Positions 17,647 to 27,353 are shown, counted from the first letter of the stretch. The stretch is DNA of 64,000 bases from Nitrosospira sp. Is2 (GCF_033095785.1 NZ_CP137134.1:1922001-1986000); one strand, 5' to 3'. The notes: a model not told the origin generated them from the letters alone. Made by a program: numbers and translations.

Positions 17647-18024
17647 TTACTCGCCAAACTCGCCAAAAGCGTCCTTGACCCACTCGATTTGCTCGCCCTC
17701 GCGACCGGACAATAACACCGCGTCGAACCGGCATGAGGGCTCGACCCTCAGCGAGGCAAGATAGTGCCGCGCGGTGCGAACTATTCTTTCCCGCTTCAAC
17801 CCCGTAATGCTGCTTGCTGCACCACCAAAAAACTCGCTCGCGCGCATCCGAACCTCGACGAACACCAGCGCTGCCCCGTCGCGCATGATAAGATCAATTT
17901 CGCCAAAACGGCAGCGGTAGTTTCGTTGAAGCAATACAAGACCATGCTGCTTGAGAAACTCCTCGGCACACCTCTCAGCATCGCTACCGGTCAATCCAGC
18001 AACCTCCTTAGTGCCCACGCGCAA
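17647..18024 (-). CDS. yraN: YraN family protein (UPF0102, nuclease-like fold)
   Basis: A 125-residue protein of the UPF0102 family, which has a restriction-endonuclease-like fold with a likely active site RFGEIDLIMRDG ... LVFVEVRMR (about 43-62). The biological role is uncertain; a DNA-processing role has been suggested for the family. It is divergent from rsmI, the normal arrangement. The family normally reads VEVK/VEVR, so the catalytic-type residues are present. Confidence 0.92.
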   Translation of the reverse strand: MRVGTKEVAGLTGSDAERCAEEFLKQHGLVLLQRNYRCRFGEIDLIMRDGAALVFVEVRMRASEFFGGAASSITGLKRERIVRTARHYLASLRVEPSCRFDAVLLSGREGEQIEWVKDAFGEFGE

Positions 18025-18113
18025 CCTTAAACTGAGAAAACCGGCGCAGAGGAAGGGGCAAAAAAACGTATTTTACCGCAACCCGGGCCCCAGCCATAAG
18101 CTGAACCTCAATA

Positions 18114-18974
18114 ATGCATCCAGCTGACACAATTACGCCGGCGACCCTATATATTGTAGCCACGCCGATTGGCAATCTGCGCGACATTACGCTGCGCGGC
18201 CTGGATGTGCTCGCGGCCATCGACGTGGTCGCCGCCGAGGATACCCGCACTACACGCCACTTGCTGGCACATTTTTCGATCACAAAACAAATGATTGCCG
18301 TGCATCAGCACAACGAGATGAGGGCTGCCGAAAGGGTTGTCAATCTGCTTGGTACCGGGAAGACAGTAGCGTTCGTTACTGACGCGGGCACCCCGGGAAT
18401 TTCAGATCCTGGGGCGACGCTGGTAAAGTTCGTGCGGGAGAAAGGATACAACGTAGTGCCCGTCCCGGGCGCCAGCGCCGCAATATGTGCGCTATCGGCA
18501 TCCGGCATTCACGCGCCGCGCTTCCTTTTCTATGGCTTCCTGCCCGCCAGTCCCGGACCGAGGCGGAGGGAACTGGAAGAGCTTAAATTATATCCACACA
18601 GCGTAGTTTTTTACGAAGCGCCCCACAGAATACTTGAGTCCGTCTCTGACCTCGCCGATGTGTTCGGCGCACATCGTCAGCTCGCAATCGGGCGGGAATT
18701 GACGAAATTATTCGAAAGCATTCATACCTGTACTCTCGGCGACGCCGTCGCCTGGCTCCAGGCTGATCCCAACCGTCAGAGAGGCGAGTTCGTTCTCATT
18801 CTTTCCGGCGCCGAGGCTGCTACAGACCGCGAACTGAGTGACCAGACTCTACGCACCTTAAAGCTGTTACTAAAAGATTTACCATTAAAACAGGCAGTGA
18901 AAGTTGCGGCAGAGATCAGCGGACAGAGCAAAAACAAAATATATTCAGTCGCACTAACCCTTAAGCCCGATTAG
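18114..18974 (+). CDS. rsmI: 16S rRNA (cytidine-1402-2'-O)-methyltransferase
   Basis: Methylates the ribose of C1402 in 16S rRNA at the decoding centre. The 286-residue protein has the tetrapyrrole-methylase-type SAM fold: LYIVATPIGNLRDITLRGL (about 10-28), AAEDTRTTRHLL (41-52), VTDAGTPGISDPG (87-99), and VPVPGASAA (115-123), plus the C-terminal RsmI domain (LKDLPLKQAVKVAAEISG). It is divergent from yraN with a 90-base shared promoter region. Confidence 0.96.
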   Translation: MHPADTITPATLYIVATPIGNLRDITLRGLDVLAAIDVVAAEDTRTTRHLLAHFSITKQMIAVHQHNEMRAAERVVNLLGTGKTVAFVTDAGTPGISDPGATLVKFVREKGYNVVPVPGASAAICALSASGIHAPRFLFYGFLPASPGPRRRELEELKLYPHSVVFYEAPHRILESVSDLADVFGAHRQLAIGRELTKLFESIHTCTLGDAVAWLQADPNRQRGEFVLILSGAEAATDRELSDQTLRTLKLLLKDLPLKQAVKVAAEISGQSKNKIYSVALTLKPD

Positions 18975-19644
18975 CTTAAGAGAATGCAGACAAGGCGCCA
19001 ATTCTATAACTCCTTAATTCCGGAGCGTGTTTTCACAAACGGAGAGGAGCTAGCGCGTGACTGCCACCGCCACTGCGACAAAGGGGTTAGACGCACAAGT
19101 CACGGATTCAATCATTGCATGATGGAAGCGGGTAACCAGGCCAGCGCACTGCTTTTCTCCAACCATAAAACCTTTGCTCCGTAAGCCGCTCCGGCGACTC
19201 AGCTCCCTCCACCGGCGCCCCACCCTCAGCTTCCTTCAGTACTGCAACGATCTGCTCCACAGCAAACGGTTTTTCTTCATGCAAGACTCCTTTCTTTAAA
19301 GGCAAGTTTCGCGGAACAACATTGTCGCCCGCTACATTTTTGCAGAGTCGATCACAATAGACTGCAATGCATTAATGCAGCCAATCCATGAGCGCATGCC
19401 GGTAATCGTGCGGCCCGGTTTCCCTGATGATCGTGGGCTATGCGGTCGAATAGGCGCAGCTGCGGGAACAAGGGCTGGATGAACCTGCCGACGGTGCAAA
19501 CGCTCCACCCTCAGCGCTAAGCTGGTTGCTGCTCGAGCGCAGCGCCAGCCCCGATAGCTGTTGGTGGACCAGGGCAGAATTCTTGTGGGAGTGTAGCCAC
19601 GATGGTCAGTCAATCATAGCCCGCCAATTCAGGCCGCTCCCCAT
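18975..19644. other. Non-coding region with insertion-sequence debris
   Basis: About 670 bases between rsmI and smbP. The only recognisable content is a degraded IS3-type OrfA on the minus strand (19108-19305). The stretch 19332-19613 is GC-rich and open on the minus strand but resembles nothing I know. No inverted terminal repeats or target duplication were found, so the element is an old fragment. Confidence 0.5.
19108..19305 (-). pseudogene. Degraded IS3-family transposase OrfA remnant
   Basis: The frame contains KPFAVEQIVAVLKEAEGGAP, close to the start of IS3-family OrfA proteins (pattern RFSxEQIVxVLKQAExG), and later LTEQRFYGWRKA, matching the helix-turn-helix end (ITEQTFYRWKK). The stretch between is scrambled and the OrfB catalytic part is absent. 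It is a relic with no activity expected. Identification rests on the two short matches. Confidence 0.65.
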
Positions 19645-20034
19645 TCATTTTGCGTGCTCTTTCTCCCTTAAATGATCGGAGGCCCGTTCCAGAGCTTCGA
19701 CCGCTTGCTGGGAATGCCCTTCCTTGGCTTCATCAATGGCAAGGTCCATTTCCTCGAAGACTTCCCTGTCGTGTTCTGATTTTCCATGCTCTCCATAAAT
19801 AGGCTTTTGGAGGTGGGTATAAGGATGCTCTTTATTCTGTTCTATCAATTCCTTTTTGGCTTCTTCGGTATGGCTGACCACGCCTTGAGCGCTGCCTTCT
19901 TTACCGCTTCTAATGGCCTCTTCCAGATGCTCAAAAGTCTTTTGGCTGTGGTCATCTGCATATGCGATGCCAAGGTCTGCAGCAAAAGCAGCCAGAACGG
20001 CCGCCACGTTAATAGCATACACAATCATTTTCAT
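19645..20034 (-). CDS. smbP: SmbP-like small metal-binding periplasmic protein
   Basis: Resembles SmbP, a small periplasmic protein of Nitrosomonas europaea that binds copper and other divalent metals through repeated His-containing helices. The 129-residue precursor has a signal peptide (MKMIVYAINVAAVLAAFAAD..AYA, cut near 26). The mature part holds two helical repeats, HLEEAIRSGKEG (about 36-47) and MDLAIDEAKEGHSQQAVEAL (about 97-116), rich in Glu, Lys and His. It has fewer histidines than I recall for N. europaea SmbP, so metal affinity may differ. It is divergent from the porin gene. Confidence 0.82.
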   Translation of the reverse strand: MKMIVYAINVAAVLAAFAADLGIAYADDHSQKTFEHLEEAIRSGKEGSAQGVVSHTEEAKKELIEQNKEHPYTHLQKPIYGEHGKSEHDREVFEEMDLAIDEAKEGHSQQAVEALERASDHLREKEHAK

Positions 20035-20439
20035 TTACTACTCGTGATGGATTATTGGGCGCTGCCGATCTTATGATTGAGTTCGATAATCGCCTGCAAC
20101 ACCCCGCAATATGTTATCGCGATGGTGGCCTTAGCATTGACCAGATGCCGGTACGCAGAGGCTCTGGCTAAATCACATAGCAACAAACTCAACTGTAAAA
20201 ACCCTTAAGCGATCAGCGTTTTTTTTTTCGCTCTCCAGAGGCATGATTCGGTTACACCATGCCGTACAACCCAGAAATAGACGACCGGCTTTATAAAAAC
20301 CAATCGGCATCGAGCAATTGACGTCGGAAAGCTTACGCACAAATTTGCTCATTCCAGAGAAAGCCGAGGTGCTCCGATATGACTATCTCGAACTGCAGGG
20401 TCGATCTTTATGTTACCAGCCTTTCAAAGGATTAGATAA
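20035..20439. other. Divergent intergenic region between smbP and the porin gene
   Basis: About 400 bases holding the start signals of both genes. An oligo-T run at 20219-20229 follows a short GC-containing stretch but no clear hairpin. No gene or known RNA recognised; AGGA before ATG 20440 is the porin ribosome site. Confidence 0.5.
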
Positions 20440-21762
20440 ATGAACAGCACAGCAATAAACAAAACCGAGGCGTTGTTTGCGGCGATAAGTCTCCTATTGT
20501 TCGCCAGTTTCAATGTAAGTGATGTGCATGCCAACAACTTAACCAACCTGTTCAAGGAAAGCGGTTTCGAATTGGGCGGCTGGATCAACGGTGGCATTAC
20601 CTATAACGCAAATAACCCGTCGGATGGATTCAATGGAACCGTTACTTTCGCCGATCGGGCCAACCGATTCCAGTTAAACCAGTTCAATTTATTTTTACAG
20701 CGGCCGGTGGTTTCCACAGGCAAAGAATGGGACATTGGAGGCCGCTTCGATTTTCTGTTTGGCACGGACGCCATTTATGCTCAGGCTTTCGGCGTTTCCG
20801 CATTCGATGAGAATACCGGCGCACCGACCGACAGGGGCGAGTGGGATCTTAATTTGTGCTGTAAATCGACCCGCACCTATGGCATAGCCCTTCCACAGGC
20901 TTATGTGGAGGCTTACGTGCCCCTTGGTAACGGCCTCAATATTAAGGCGGGACATTTCTATACGCCACTTGGTTATGAAACCGTTCCTGCTCCCGATAAC
21001 TTTTTCTATACCCGTGCTTATATCCTTAACAGCGGCGAGCCCTTTACGCATACGGGATTGATGGCGAATTATTCCGTCAACCAAAACTGGTCGGTTATAA
21101 GTGCCGCAACCACGGGCAGCGCAACCGGGGGTTGGGACGGCGGATTTGATAAACAGCTGAACAATTGGGGCGCATTAGGTGCCCTCCTTTGGAGCAGTGA
21201 CGATAAAAGAAGCTCGGCCACCGTTGGTGGCACATACGGCCGCACAGCAACAAATGACCCCTGGCTCATGTATAGCGTTGTGCTGCAGCATCGGATCACC
21301 CCCCGAACCCATATGGTCGTGCACCATACGCACGGCTGGGCGGCTAATATCAATCTGCCCGGGGGGATTCAGAATGCGGAATGGTATAGCATCAACACAC
21401 ACTTAACCTATGACCTTCTCCCTGACCTGTCCATCGGCGTACGTGCGGAGCGGTTTAATGATCGAGATGGCTGGCGTGTCTTTTCACCCTACCGCATACT
21501 TTCCGCGCTTAACAACAGGGGCGTCAGTTACGCAGGAAACGTCCCTTTCATCAGCGCGCCCGCCGATTACTATGCGGTCACGCTAGGGATGAACTGGAAA
21601 CCCGCCAAGCGGTTGCGGATTGACTGGAAGTCAATGCAAAAGGTGAATATTCGCCCTAACATCCGTTACGATCGGGCCGATGGCATCGATATGGCTTTCC
21701 GGCCGTTTGATGGTAGAAAGGATCAGTTTCTATTCTCCCTAGACGCTACAATCCCGTTCTAA
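20440..21762 (+). CDS. Outer-membrane beta-barrel porin (BBP2 / OmpL-like)
   Basis: A 440-residue outer-membrane protein: signal peptide (about 1-31, ending VHA), then alternating polar/aromatic beta strands, and a C-terminal phenylalanine (LDATIPF) used by the BAM machinery. Motifs GGWINGGITYNANNP, QAYVEAYVPLGNGLNIKAGHFYTPLGYE and MNWKPAKRLRIDWKSM match the putative beta-barrel porin-2 family. The substrate is unknown; divergent pairing with smbP hints at metal or small-solute passage, but this is inference. Its end overlaps the next gene on the opposite strand by 24 bases. Confidence 0.88.
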   Translation: MNSTAINKTEALFAAISLLLFASFNVSDVHANNLTNLFKESGFELGGWINGGITYNANNPSDGFNGTVTFADRANRFQLNQFNLFLQRPVVSTGKEWDIGGRFDFLFGTDAIYAQAFGVSAFDENTGAPTDRGEWDLNLCCKSTRTYGIALPQAYVEAYVPLGNGLNIKAGHFYTPLGYETVPAPDNFFYTRAYILNSGEPFTHTGLMANYSVNQNWSVISAATTGSATGGWDGGFDKQLNNWGALGALLWSSDDKRSSATVGGTYGRTATNDPWLMYSVVLQHRITPRTHMVVHHTHGWAANINLPGGIQNAEWYSINTHLTYDLLPDLSIGVRAERFNDRDGWRVFSPYRILSALNNRGVSYAGNVPFISAPADYYAVTLGMNWKPAKRLRIDWKSMQKVNIRPNIRYDRADGIDMAFRPFDGRKDQFLFSLDATIPF

Positions 21763-22134
21763 CCTAAAATACTGCCCCAGCCTTTGCCTGGGTGAAGCCA
21801 CGTGGTCCTTGGCGGGCAGATAGCGCTCCGTAATCTCACTCTTAAGTTCGGAGGAAAACGCATAGGGCTCCAGGAAAACAGCCCAGTGCTTGCGTTGCTT
21901 CATCTTCAGATAAGAATTTCCCAGCAAGAGAAAAAGTACCAGAATAAAAATCACCGGCCAAATACGGCCTGTTGAGAGAAAGGACATCAAGGACGCGTAC
22001 AACGTAAAGCCAATAGTTGCAGAAAGGAACAGCCAGCACGCCAAAGGTACTTCGAACGAATGCTCGTTGTGTCTACCCAAAACCGGGGTCAACCCAGTCT
22101 TGCCATTTGTAGAAATGTCTTCTAGTACGTTCAT
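21739..22134 (-). CDS. Hypothetical two-helix membrane protein
   Basis: A 131-residue protein I do not recognise. It has two hydrophobic segments (about 33-53 and 58-78) separated by a short loop, followed by a basic patch (KMKQRKH) and a soluble C-terminal part of about 50 residues. I chose ATG 22134, with AGGAAA 4 bases upstream, over a longer frame from 22161. It is convergent with the porin gene and overlaps its 3' end by 24 bases. Confidence 0.68.
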   Translation of the reverse strand: MNVLEDISTNGKTGLTPVLGRHNEHSFEVPLACWLFLSATIGFTLYASLMSFLSTGRIWPVIFILVLFLLLGNSYLKMKQRKHWAVFLEPYAFSSELKSEITERYLPAKDHVASPRQRLGQYFRLERDCSV

Positions 22135-22217
22135 GATTTCCTGTCCCGCTGCGATTAGCATCTAATTGGTAATAAGCTATTACAGCCAGCATTTCCGAAT
22201 CGTCTACCGAGAGTCGG

Positions 22218-22643
22218 CTACAGTCCACTTAGCGCATCAGGAGTCCGAGCTTCGGCGGAAACAGGACTGTCTTTTAGCCTTGCAGCGATCTGTCGATGCA
22301 TCGTGGCAGCTTGCAGGTTTTTCCTGACAGCCTTCTCGTAATTGCGGATTAATGCTTGGGTGTGCGATTTCAGGTCCTGAGCCTGCCTGCCAAAAAGATA
22401 ACTTTTATCCTCGTAGTGTTCTAGCAGTTCCATTTTTTCCGCTAACTTTGCCTGCAATTCCGTTGCGGCATCTTCATATTGCTTTGCCACGGCCTCATGA
22501 TCGCTTTGCGTAATGGCGCTCTCGGCTGCCGCGCGAATCTCAGCAGCTCCGACCGGTTGCGACGCCACCGCAAAAGGGCTCAGCGAAGCAAGCAAGCCTG
22601 CCATCGATAACGCAGCCATGATATTCGCTAAATTTGTCTTCAT
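22218..22643 (-). CDS. Hypothetical periplasmic helical protein
   Basis: A 141-residue protein with a clear signal peptide (MKTNLANIMAALSMAGLLAS, cut near VASQ, residue 28). The mature part is nearly all helix, with AAEIRAAAESAITQSDHEAV and several heptad-like runs (ATELQAKLAEKMELLEHYED), suggesting a small coiled-coil bundle. Not recognised as a named family. Start at ATG 22643 chosen because the signal peptide begins there. It lies 83 bases upstream of the membrane protein on the same strand and may be co-transcribed. Confidence 0.72.
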   Translation of the reverse strand: MKTNLANIMAALSMAGLLASLSPFAVASQPVGAAEIRAAAESAITQSDHEAVAKQYEDAATELQAKLAEKMELLEHYEDKSYLFGRQAQDLKSHTQALIRNYEKAVRKNLQAATMHRQIAARLKDSPVSAEARTPDALSGL

Positions 22644-23019
22644 GATCGCAATAATCCAAATGGGATACGGGTAGTTTCGTCCTAATCCAGCTAATGCAAC
22701 CGGCATATTAGGGAAAGTCTGGTTTTATACTAGGGAAATCTATTAGCGATAGAAACGTATAAACATCGCCGCAACCTAAGACACAGCTTACCAACCCCTC
22801 CGTACTTTGTCAACTTTTATATGTGTAAAGTATCGAATCAACGAACCCTTGCAGCTGGCGCGCCGCTTTCTCGCCACCCAGATACTCCGCAGGGAAGCCA
22901 ATTGTCTGCTGGCGCAAGGGGAGGGCTGCGTTTATAATCTCGCTGTCGCGCTTCCGGCTAACCGTTTGCGCGGCGTGGGTAGGCCCCACCGACATTTTCA
23001 TTTTATTGGAGAGAGATTT
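22644..23019. other. Intergenic region upstream of the small redoxin
   Basis: About 375 bases. An in-frame extension of the downstream redoxin runs back to 22807 but begins in unrelated sequence and is not taken as coding. TTGTCA near 22807 resembles a -35 box; no convincing matching -10. Nothing else recognised. Confidence 0.45.
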
Positions 23020-23259
23020 ATGAAAACAACCGCTACCTTTTATCACGCTGGCTGTCCCGTGTGTGTGGACGCCGAGCGGCAGATTGCAGATGCTTTAGAC
23101 CCGGACCGTTACGACGTTGAACTTGTTCATCTTGGCGAACAAAAGGACCGGATTTCTGACGCTGAAGCCGCTGGCGTAAAATCCGTCCCAGCGCTGGTAA
23201 TCAATGGAGCGCCTTTCCATATCAATTTCGGCGCGCCGATGTCCGCGCTGAAGTCTTAA
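23020..23259 (+). CDS. Small thioredoxin/glutaredoxin-fold protein
   Basis: A 79-residue protein with the redox motif CPVC in TATFYHAGCPVCVDAERQIA (about 3-22), a cis-proline segment SVPALVINGAPFHINFG near 55-71, and no signal peptide, so it is cytoplasmic. It resembles small thioredoxin-like proteins that reduce disulfides or handle thiol adducts. Start at ATG 23020 behind GGAGAGA; a longer frame would give an unmatched N-terminus. The partner is unknown. Confidence 0.82.
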   Translation: MKTTATFYHAGCPVCVDAERQIADALDPDRYDVELVHLGEQKDRISDAEAAGVKSVPALVINGAPFHINFGAPMSALKS

Positions 23260-23269
23260 TCGCAGAAAT

Positions 23270-23288
23270 GGCGGGCGAGATGCCCGCC
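23270..23288. repeat. GC-rich hairpin after the small redoxin gene
   Basis: GGCGGGC, a five-base loop (GAGAT), and GCCCGCC form a perfect 7-bp stem 11 bases after the redoxin stop. There is no U tract, so it may slow RNA decay or end transcription weakly. Confidence 0.4.
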
Positions 23289-23399
23289 GTTCCACATCCT
23301 CCCCTTTCAGGTCCGATCGTTACAGTAGAGCGGAAAATTCCTCTCGCCCCATTCCCAACCCTTCGAACCTCTAAAAACCCGAACCCCAACGCAACAATT

Positions 23400-23415
23400 A
23401 ACCCGAATTCGGGTT
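23400..23415. repeat. Perfect 16-bp palindrome
   Basis: AACCCGAATTCGGGTT is an exact palindrome about 150 bases upstream of the sixA start. It could be an operator or chance; no regulator is visible. Confidence 0.4.
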
Positions 23416-23565
23416 TATAGTAATCCCCGCCGCTGATTCCCGAAACTCCTGCGTAGTATGATTTCACCCCCATGCTGGCCCGCAGACGAGCAGGGTCCTT
23501 TTATACTCTATAATGAATATGTTCAGATTGGAACAGCTGCTTCACTTCAACTACGTGGGGGAAAG

Positions 23566-24018
23566 GTGGAACTCATTTTATGGCGGCATGCCGAGGCTGA
23601 GGAGGGTGCGCCCGATAGTTCTCGTAAACTCACCGGCAAGGGGAAAAAGCAGGCGCAGCTCATGGCTGAATGGCTCAAACCCAGGTTACCTGAGCATACT
23701 CGCTTGATTGTCAGCCCGGCCACGCGGGCCCAGCAGACCGCCACGGCGTTGAGTAACCAATTTGAGACGCTTAAGGAAATTGGGCCGGGCGCGCATCCAA
23801 AAGCGCTCCTGGCTGCGGCCGGCTGGCCCGAGGGCAAAGGCGCGGTCCTGATCGTGGGCCACCAACCAACGCTCGGAGAAGTCGCTGCCCTACTCATGTC
23901 TGGATCGCCCCAAGGCTGGAGTATGCGAAAGGGCGCTGTGTGGTGGTTCAGTCACAAACAAAAGGAATTATCAGCGGAATTGCTGCTGCGCTCGGTCATA
24001 TCGCCTGATCTGGTATGA
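23566..24018 (+). CDS. sixA: Phosphohistidine phosphatase SixA
   Basis: Histidine-phosphatase-superfamily enzyme that removes phosphate from phosphohistidine, such as on ArcB or PTS proteins. The 150-residue protein starts with the catalytic motif WRHAEAEEG (phospho-accepting His near residue 7) and has SPATRAQQTA near 47 and VGHQPTLGEVAA near 100 with the second active-site His. I chose GTG 23566 behind GGGGGAAAG because SixA begins a few residues before the RH motif; the longer upstream frame adds unmatched sequence. Confidence 0.9.
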   Translation: MELILWRHAEAEEGAPDSSRKLTGKGKKQAQLMAEWLKPRLPEHTRLIVSPATRAQQTATALSNQFETLKEIGPGAHPKALLAAAGWPEGKGAVLIVGHQPTLGEVAALLMSGSPQGWSMRKGAVWWFSHKQKELSAELLLRSVISPDLV

Positions 24019-24110
24019 CGGACAACGACCGCCCCGCACGATCTTGTCGGCTGACGGGGCCCATGCTATTTTTTGGCATCAACAATCAGGATGAATCGAT
24101 CGCAGGCGCC

Positions 24111-26581
24111 CTAACGACTTTCAATGGGGCCACGGGGCAGCGCGAGCAGAATCAGTAGCACACCGCAGATAACGCTCGCAGTTGCAGCAAGACTGGAATA
24201 ACCCGTTAACAGGATAGGCGCCGCAATCAGCCAAGCTCCCAAGGGGACGTTGGCGAAACGAAGCGGGCGTCCCACTTCGCTCAATGCCATGATCGAAAAC
24301 GTCACTACAAGCAATCCGATCACATGATCGCTGTCCGCAGCAGCCCCAGCTGTACCAAAGGTGACGCGCGAGAACATCAACGTGATGGCGATAGCAATGC
24401 TTGCGGCCATGGTCCATGTAAAACGAATGCCGGTCCGCAGTATCTGGCGCAACACGGCTGTAAACGATCCGCCAAATTCATTCGCCTCGTCCATGCTGCC
24501 AGCTTCCATGGTGTCTCCATGCCATAAGACATGCCAAATAGATTTGCCCTGCCGCCGTCGGTCTTTTAGAAACTGCAGCGTGGCAAGAATTTCATCGAAC
24601 GAATAGGGTATCTGGAGCAGCATTGCCAACGACGCGACAAGGCACAAGGTACACCAAGTACCGATTACAATAGGCTGGATAATAATAAAGAAAATGCTAA
24701 CCACACCCAGCGGTACGATCAATATTCCAAAAAACAGAACTACCCGCGGCATGGTGCGCCAACGCCGCTTATCCCCGATGACACCGGTTACGATTTCCAA
24801 CGCATAGACTGCGGCGCCTAACCCCGCATCAGCGACGGGCCATGCTTCAGACACCTCCGAAGTAATGATCTTCGCGGTTCCATCGCCAAAGAACGGATCC
24901 CAGACGGAATCTATATGACCCAGTTGAAAGGCGGCCATACAGCGGGAGATGAGGAGCCCTACAACCGCAAGCGCCACGATCGGTATTCGATTAATCATAC
25001 CCGACGGAGTGTAACTCCAGCCAGGCGGGATATCAGGCCCTGTCATGCGTGCAAGAGGACTGACGCCGGGCGGTGGAGAAATCACTACCGCAAACAATAT
25101 AACGAGTATACCCACGAGCGTGTCGATGGCGTACGTCGCGGCGCTCGTTGTCCAGAAGAAAAGGGGGGCAAAAAACAGCCAGACTCCAGTAGGGCCGTTA
25201 TCCAGCGCGCCCAGCCGTAGTCACGCGCGATCGAAAGGCAAGCGAAGAGAATGATTAACAGTCCGGTAACGACATCATTCGCCGTCATCCACGTGTCCAA
25301 CAGAGGCAGGCGGCGCTGAGTTGGAGATGCCATGGCTCCGGATTCCATCCAGTTTTCGGCGAGCCCAAAAGTAAACGGACTCGATAGCAACCATAACCCA
25401 AGTCCTATGTTGGCGAAGTGACACCACAGCGTTTGCCGATGTTCATCAAGCTCTTTCTTATTACTCTGTGCAATCAGGAGCGTAGTGGGAACAGCACTTT
25501 TTTCGATATCCTCAAGCCATCGAGGCGGCGGAATTTTATTACGGATGTACCACGCCTCGGGGCTGCGTTTCAGATGTTCCGTAATCTCCGGTAACGTCTC
25601 GCGTAACGTATGCGCTGGTCTCCAATGGAGAAGTCGCCTCGCGCGCGAATATCCAGTTCAAAGTGATCATCCAATAACGCCACCATGAAAGGTTTTACGA
25701 ATGGTTCGGTCCCCGATCTATTACATTGGGGATAACATCTTCCATTTTGTTCTGCAGCCAGGCGCCCGCCACGGCGACCGTTTTTGGTACCTGATGGGTG
25801 GGCCAAGGTTCGGCGTAAATGAGCTGCCCGATCAAGTTCTGTAGTCCTTCATAGCTTTCTGTTCGCGGTTCACCGATCAATAGCTGGCTTCCTGGGGCAA
25901 TTGCGAGCGCTTATCAACAGCAAGGCGAAATGCGTGCGCGACGTCATCCATATGTACAAACGCTTGACCATGGGATGGATTGCCAGGGAATACATGGCTT
26001 TGCAGCTGGCGCTCGTAAATGCGTTGAATCTGGGTACTCAATGACGGAACTTCCCCCCATTCGGTATACACCCCCGCTAATCGCATTATTACAAATGGAA
26101 CGCAGCCGTGATGAATGCTTACCTCAGTTTCTGCTACGGCTTTGGATTCGGGATAAGGCCATTTAGGCTCCAAGGCTCCATCTTCCGTTATAGGCAAGCC
26201 CGGCGCGGTCGGAGCATGCACCAGCATCGTGCTGGCATAAATGAACTGCTCGACGTCAAACGCTTGAAGTGACTTCAGGAGTCGCCACGTTCCCTTTACG
26301 TTGACTTCTTCATGCAGGGGATTTGGCGTATCGGAGAAGTCGTAAAACGCCGCCAGGTGAATGACCTATGAAATTCGGGACCCGTAGCCATGGCGTAATT
26401 GCTCGCACGCTCTGGACATGGCTTCGTCAGATGAGATGTCGACAGCAATGCAGTTTGCGTCGGTGTCACATTTCTGCTCGAAACCGACAACTATATAGTC
26501 ATCGCCCAGCTCTGCCGCAATTGCCTTACCGATTCTGCCTTCCGAACCAGTGATAAGAGCGAGGGGTTTCTCCGTAAGCAT
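24111..26581 (-). pseudogene. Decayed epimerase-SPW-VKOR fusion gene
   Basis: On the minus strand, pieces of one protein of about 820 residues can be joined in order. ATG 26581 opens an NAD-binding epimerase domain (LALITGSEGRIGKAIAAELG). An in-frame TAG at 26366-26368 interrupts it just before VIHLAAFYDFSD, after which the same frame runs on to about 25880. Frame changes occur near 25880, 25710, 25610 and 25183, each explained by one lost base. The middle is a SPW-type membrane region (LWLLSSPFTFG, NDVVTGLL), and the last part is a vitamin K epoxide reductase-like domain with GTWCTLCLVAS. VKOR enzymes recycle quinones and drive disulfide formation. The gene should be inactive, unless the lesions are sequencing errors. 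Confidence 0.85.
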
Positions 26582-26849
26582 CCCACTGACCTTAACCGGC
26601 GGATGCGTTCAGCAACCCATGTTTTAACACTTCGTTTGATATGCGTGTCACGTGTGGCTTCCCCTCAGTAGCTCATGTCCGGCTCCGCCCCCGCAATGGA
26701 TAGAGGCTACGCCCGTTCACGAAGAACTCTGGGATTAAGCAGCCACGAGGAGGCGCCAACGCCGTCAAGCGACGGCACTATTCTGAACCGAAATCCGAGA
26801 TATCTCGTCCGATTCTCCCCGGCCCGATCACGCCGAAACGCCCAAGGAA

Positions 26850-27353
26850 TTACCAGACTCGCCCGGAATTGGGATTGGCCGTCTGCGTGATGGTGTAGGG
26901 GGTGTCCTCATATGGGGTGTCCGGCGTGTCCTCGGGTTGCGTCGCAGGTTCTGTGTAGGATTTGGTTCCGTAAAAGGAATGAATCGTGTTCTGCCAGCTT
27001 AGGTCCGTCATGTCGGGCCAGTTATCCTTGGCAAAGCCGGGAGCAGTTTCGAGGCGCTCCTTATCCACATTGAGAATGAATCGCTTGTTCTCGGTATCCA
27101 GCTTCAGCGCACTCCACGGCACCGCAAAGAGCTTCTCGCCCACGCCCAACAAGCCGCCGAAGGACAACACGGCGTAGGCAACTTTGCCGCTATCCATTTC
27201 CAGCATGATTTCCTCGATGTCACCCAAATCTTCGTGCTTATGATTGTACACATCCTCCCCAATGAGCGTGCCGGCGCCCATCAGGCGGGGCCCTGGCCCC
27301 TTCTTGTCGTAGCGTTTGTACATGCCATAAAGATCGCGATTTTCGTAGCTCAT
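26850..27353 (-). CDS. PRC-barrel domain protein
   Basis: A 167-residue soluble protein. Residues about 20-105 form a PRC-barrel domain (AGTLIGEDVYNHKHEDLGDIEEIMLEMDSG, YAVLSFGGLLGVGEKLFAVPWSALKLD), a small beta-barrel used in RNA processing, photosynthetic reaction centres and stress proteins. The C-terminal tail has repeats TPDTPYEDTPYT and is probably disordered. Such stand-alone proteins are common stress-associated proteins in soil betaproteobacteria. Start ATG 27353 chosen, behind GGGGGAAACG. Confidence 0.87.
   Translation of the reverse strand: MSYENRDLYGMYKRYDKKGPGPRLMGAGTLIGEDVYNHKHEDLGDIEEIMLEMDSGKVAYAVLSFGGLLGVGEKLFAVPWSALKLDTENKRFILNVDKERLETAPGFAKDNWPDMTDLSWQNTIHSFYGTKSYTEPATQPEDTPDTPYEDTPYTITQTANPNSGRVW

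Noticed and set aside
19332..19613. Open GC-rich frame on the minus strand near the IS3 remnant
   Set aside because: Could be more insertion-sequence debris, but I could not match it to OrfB in any frame.
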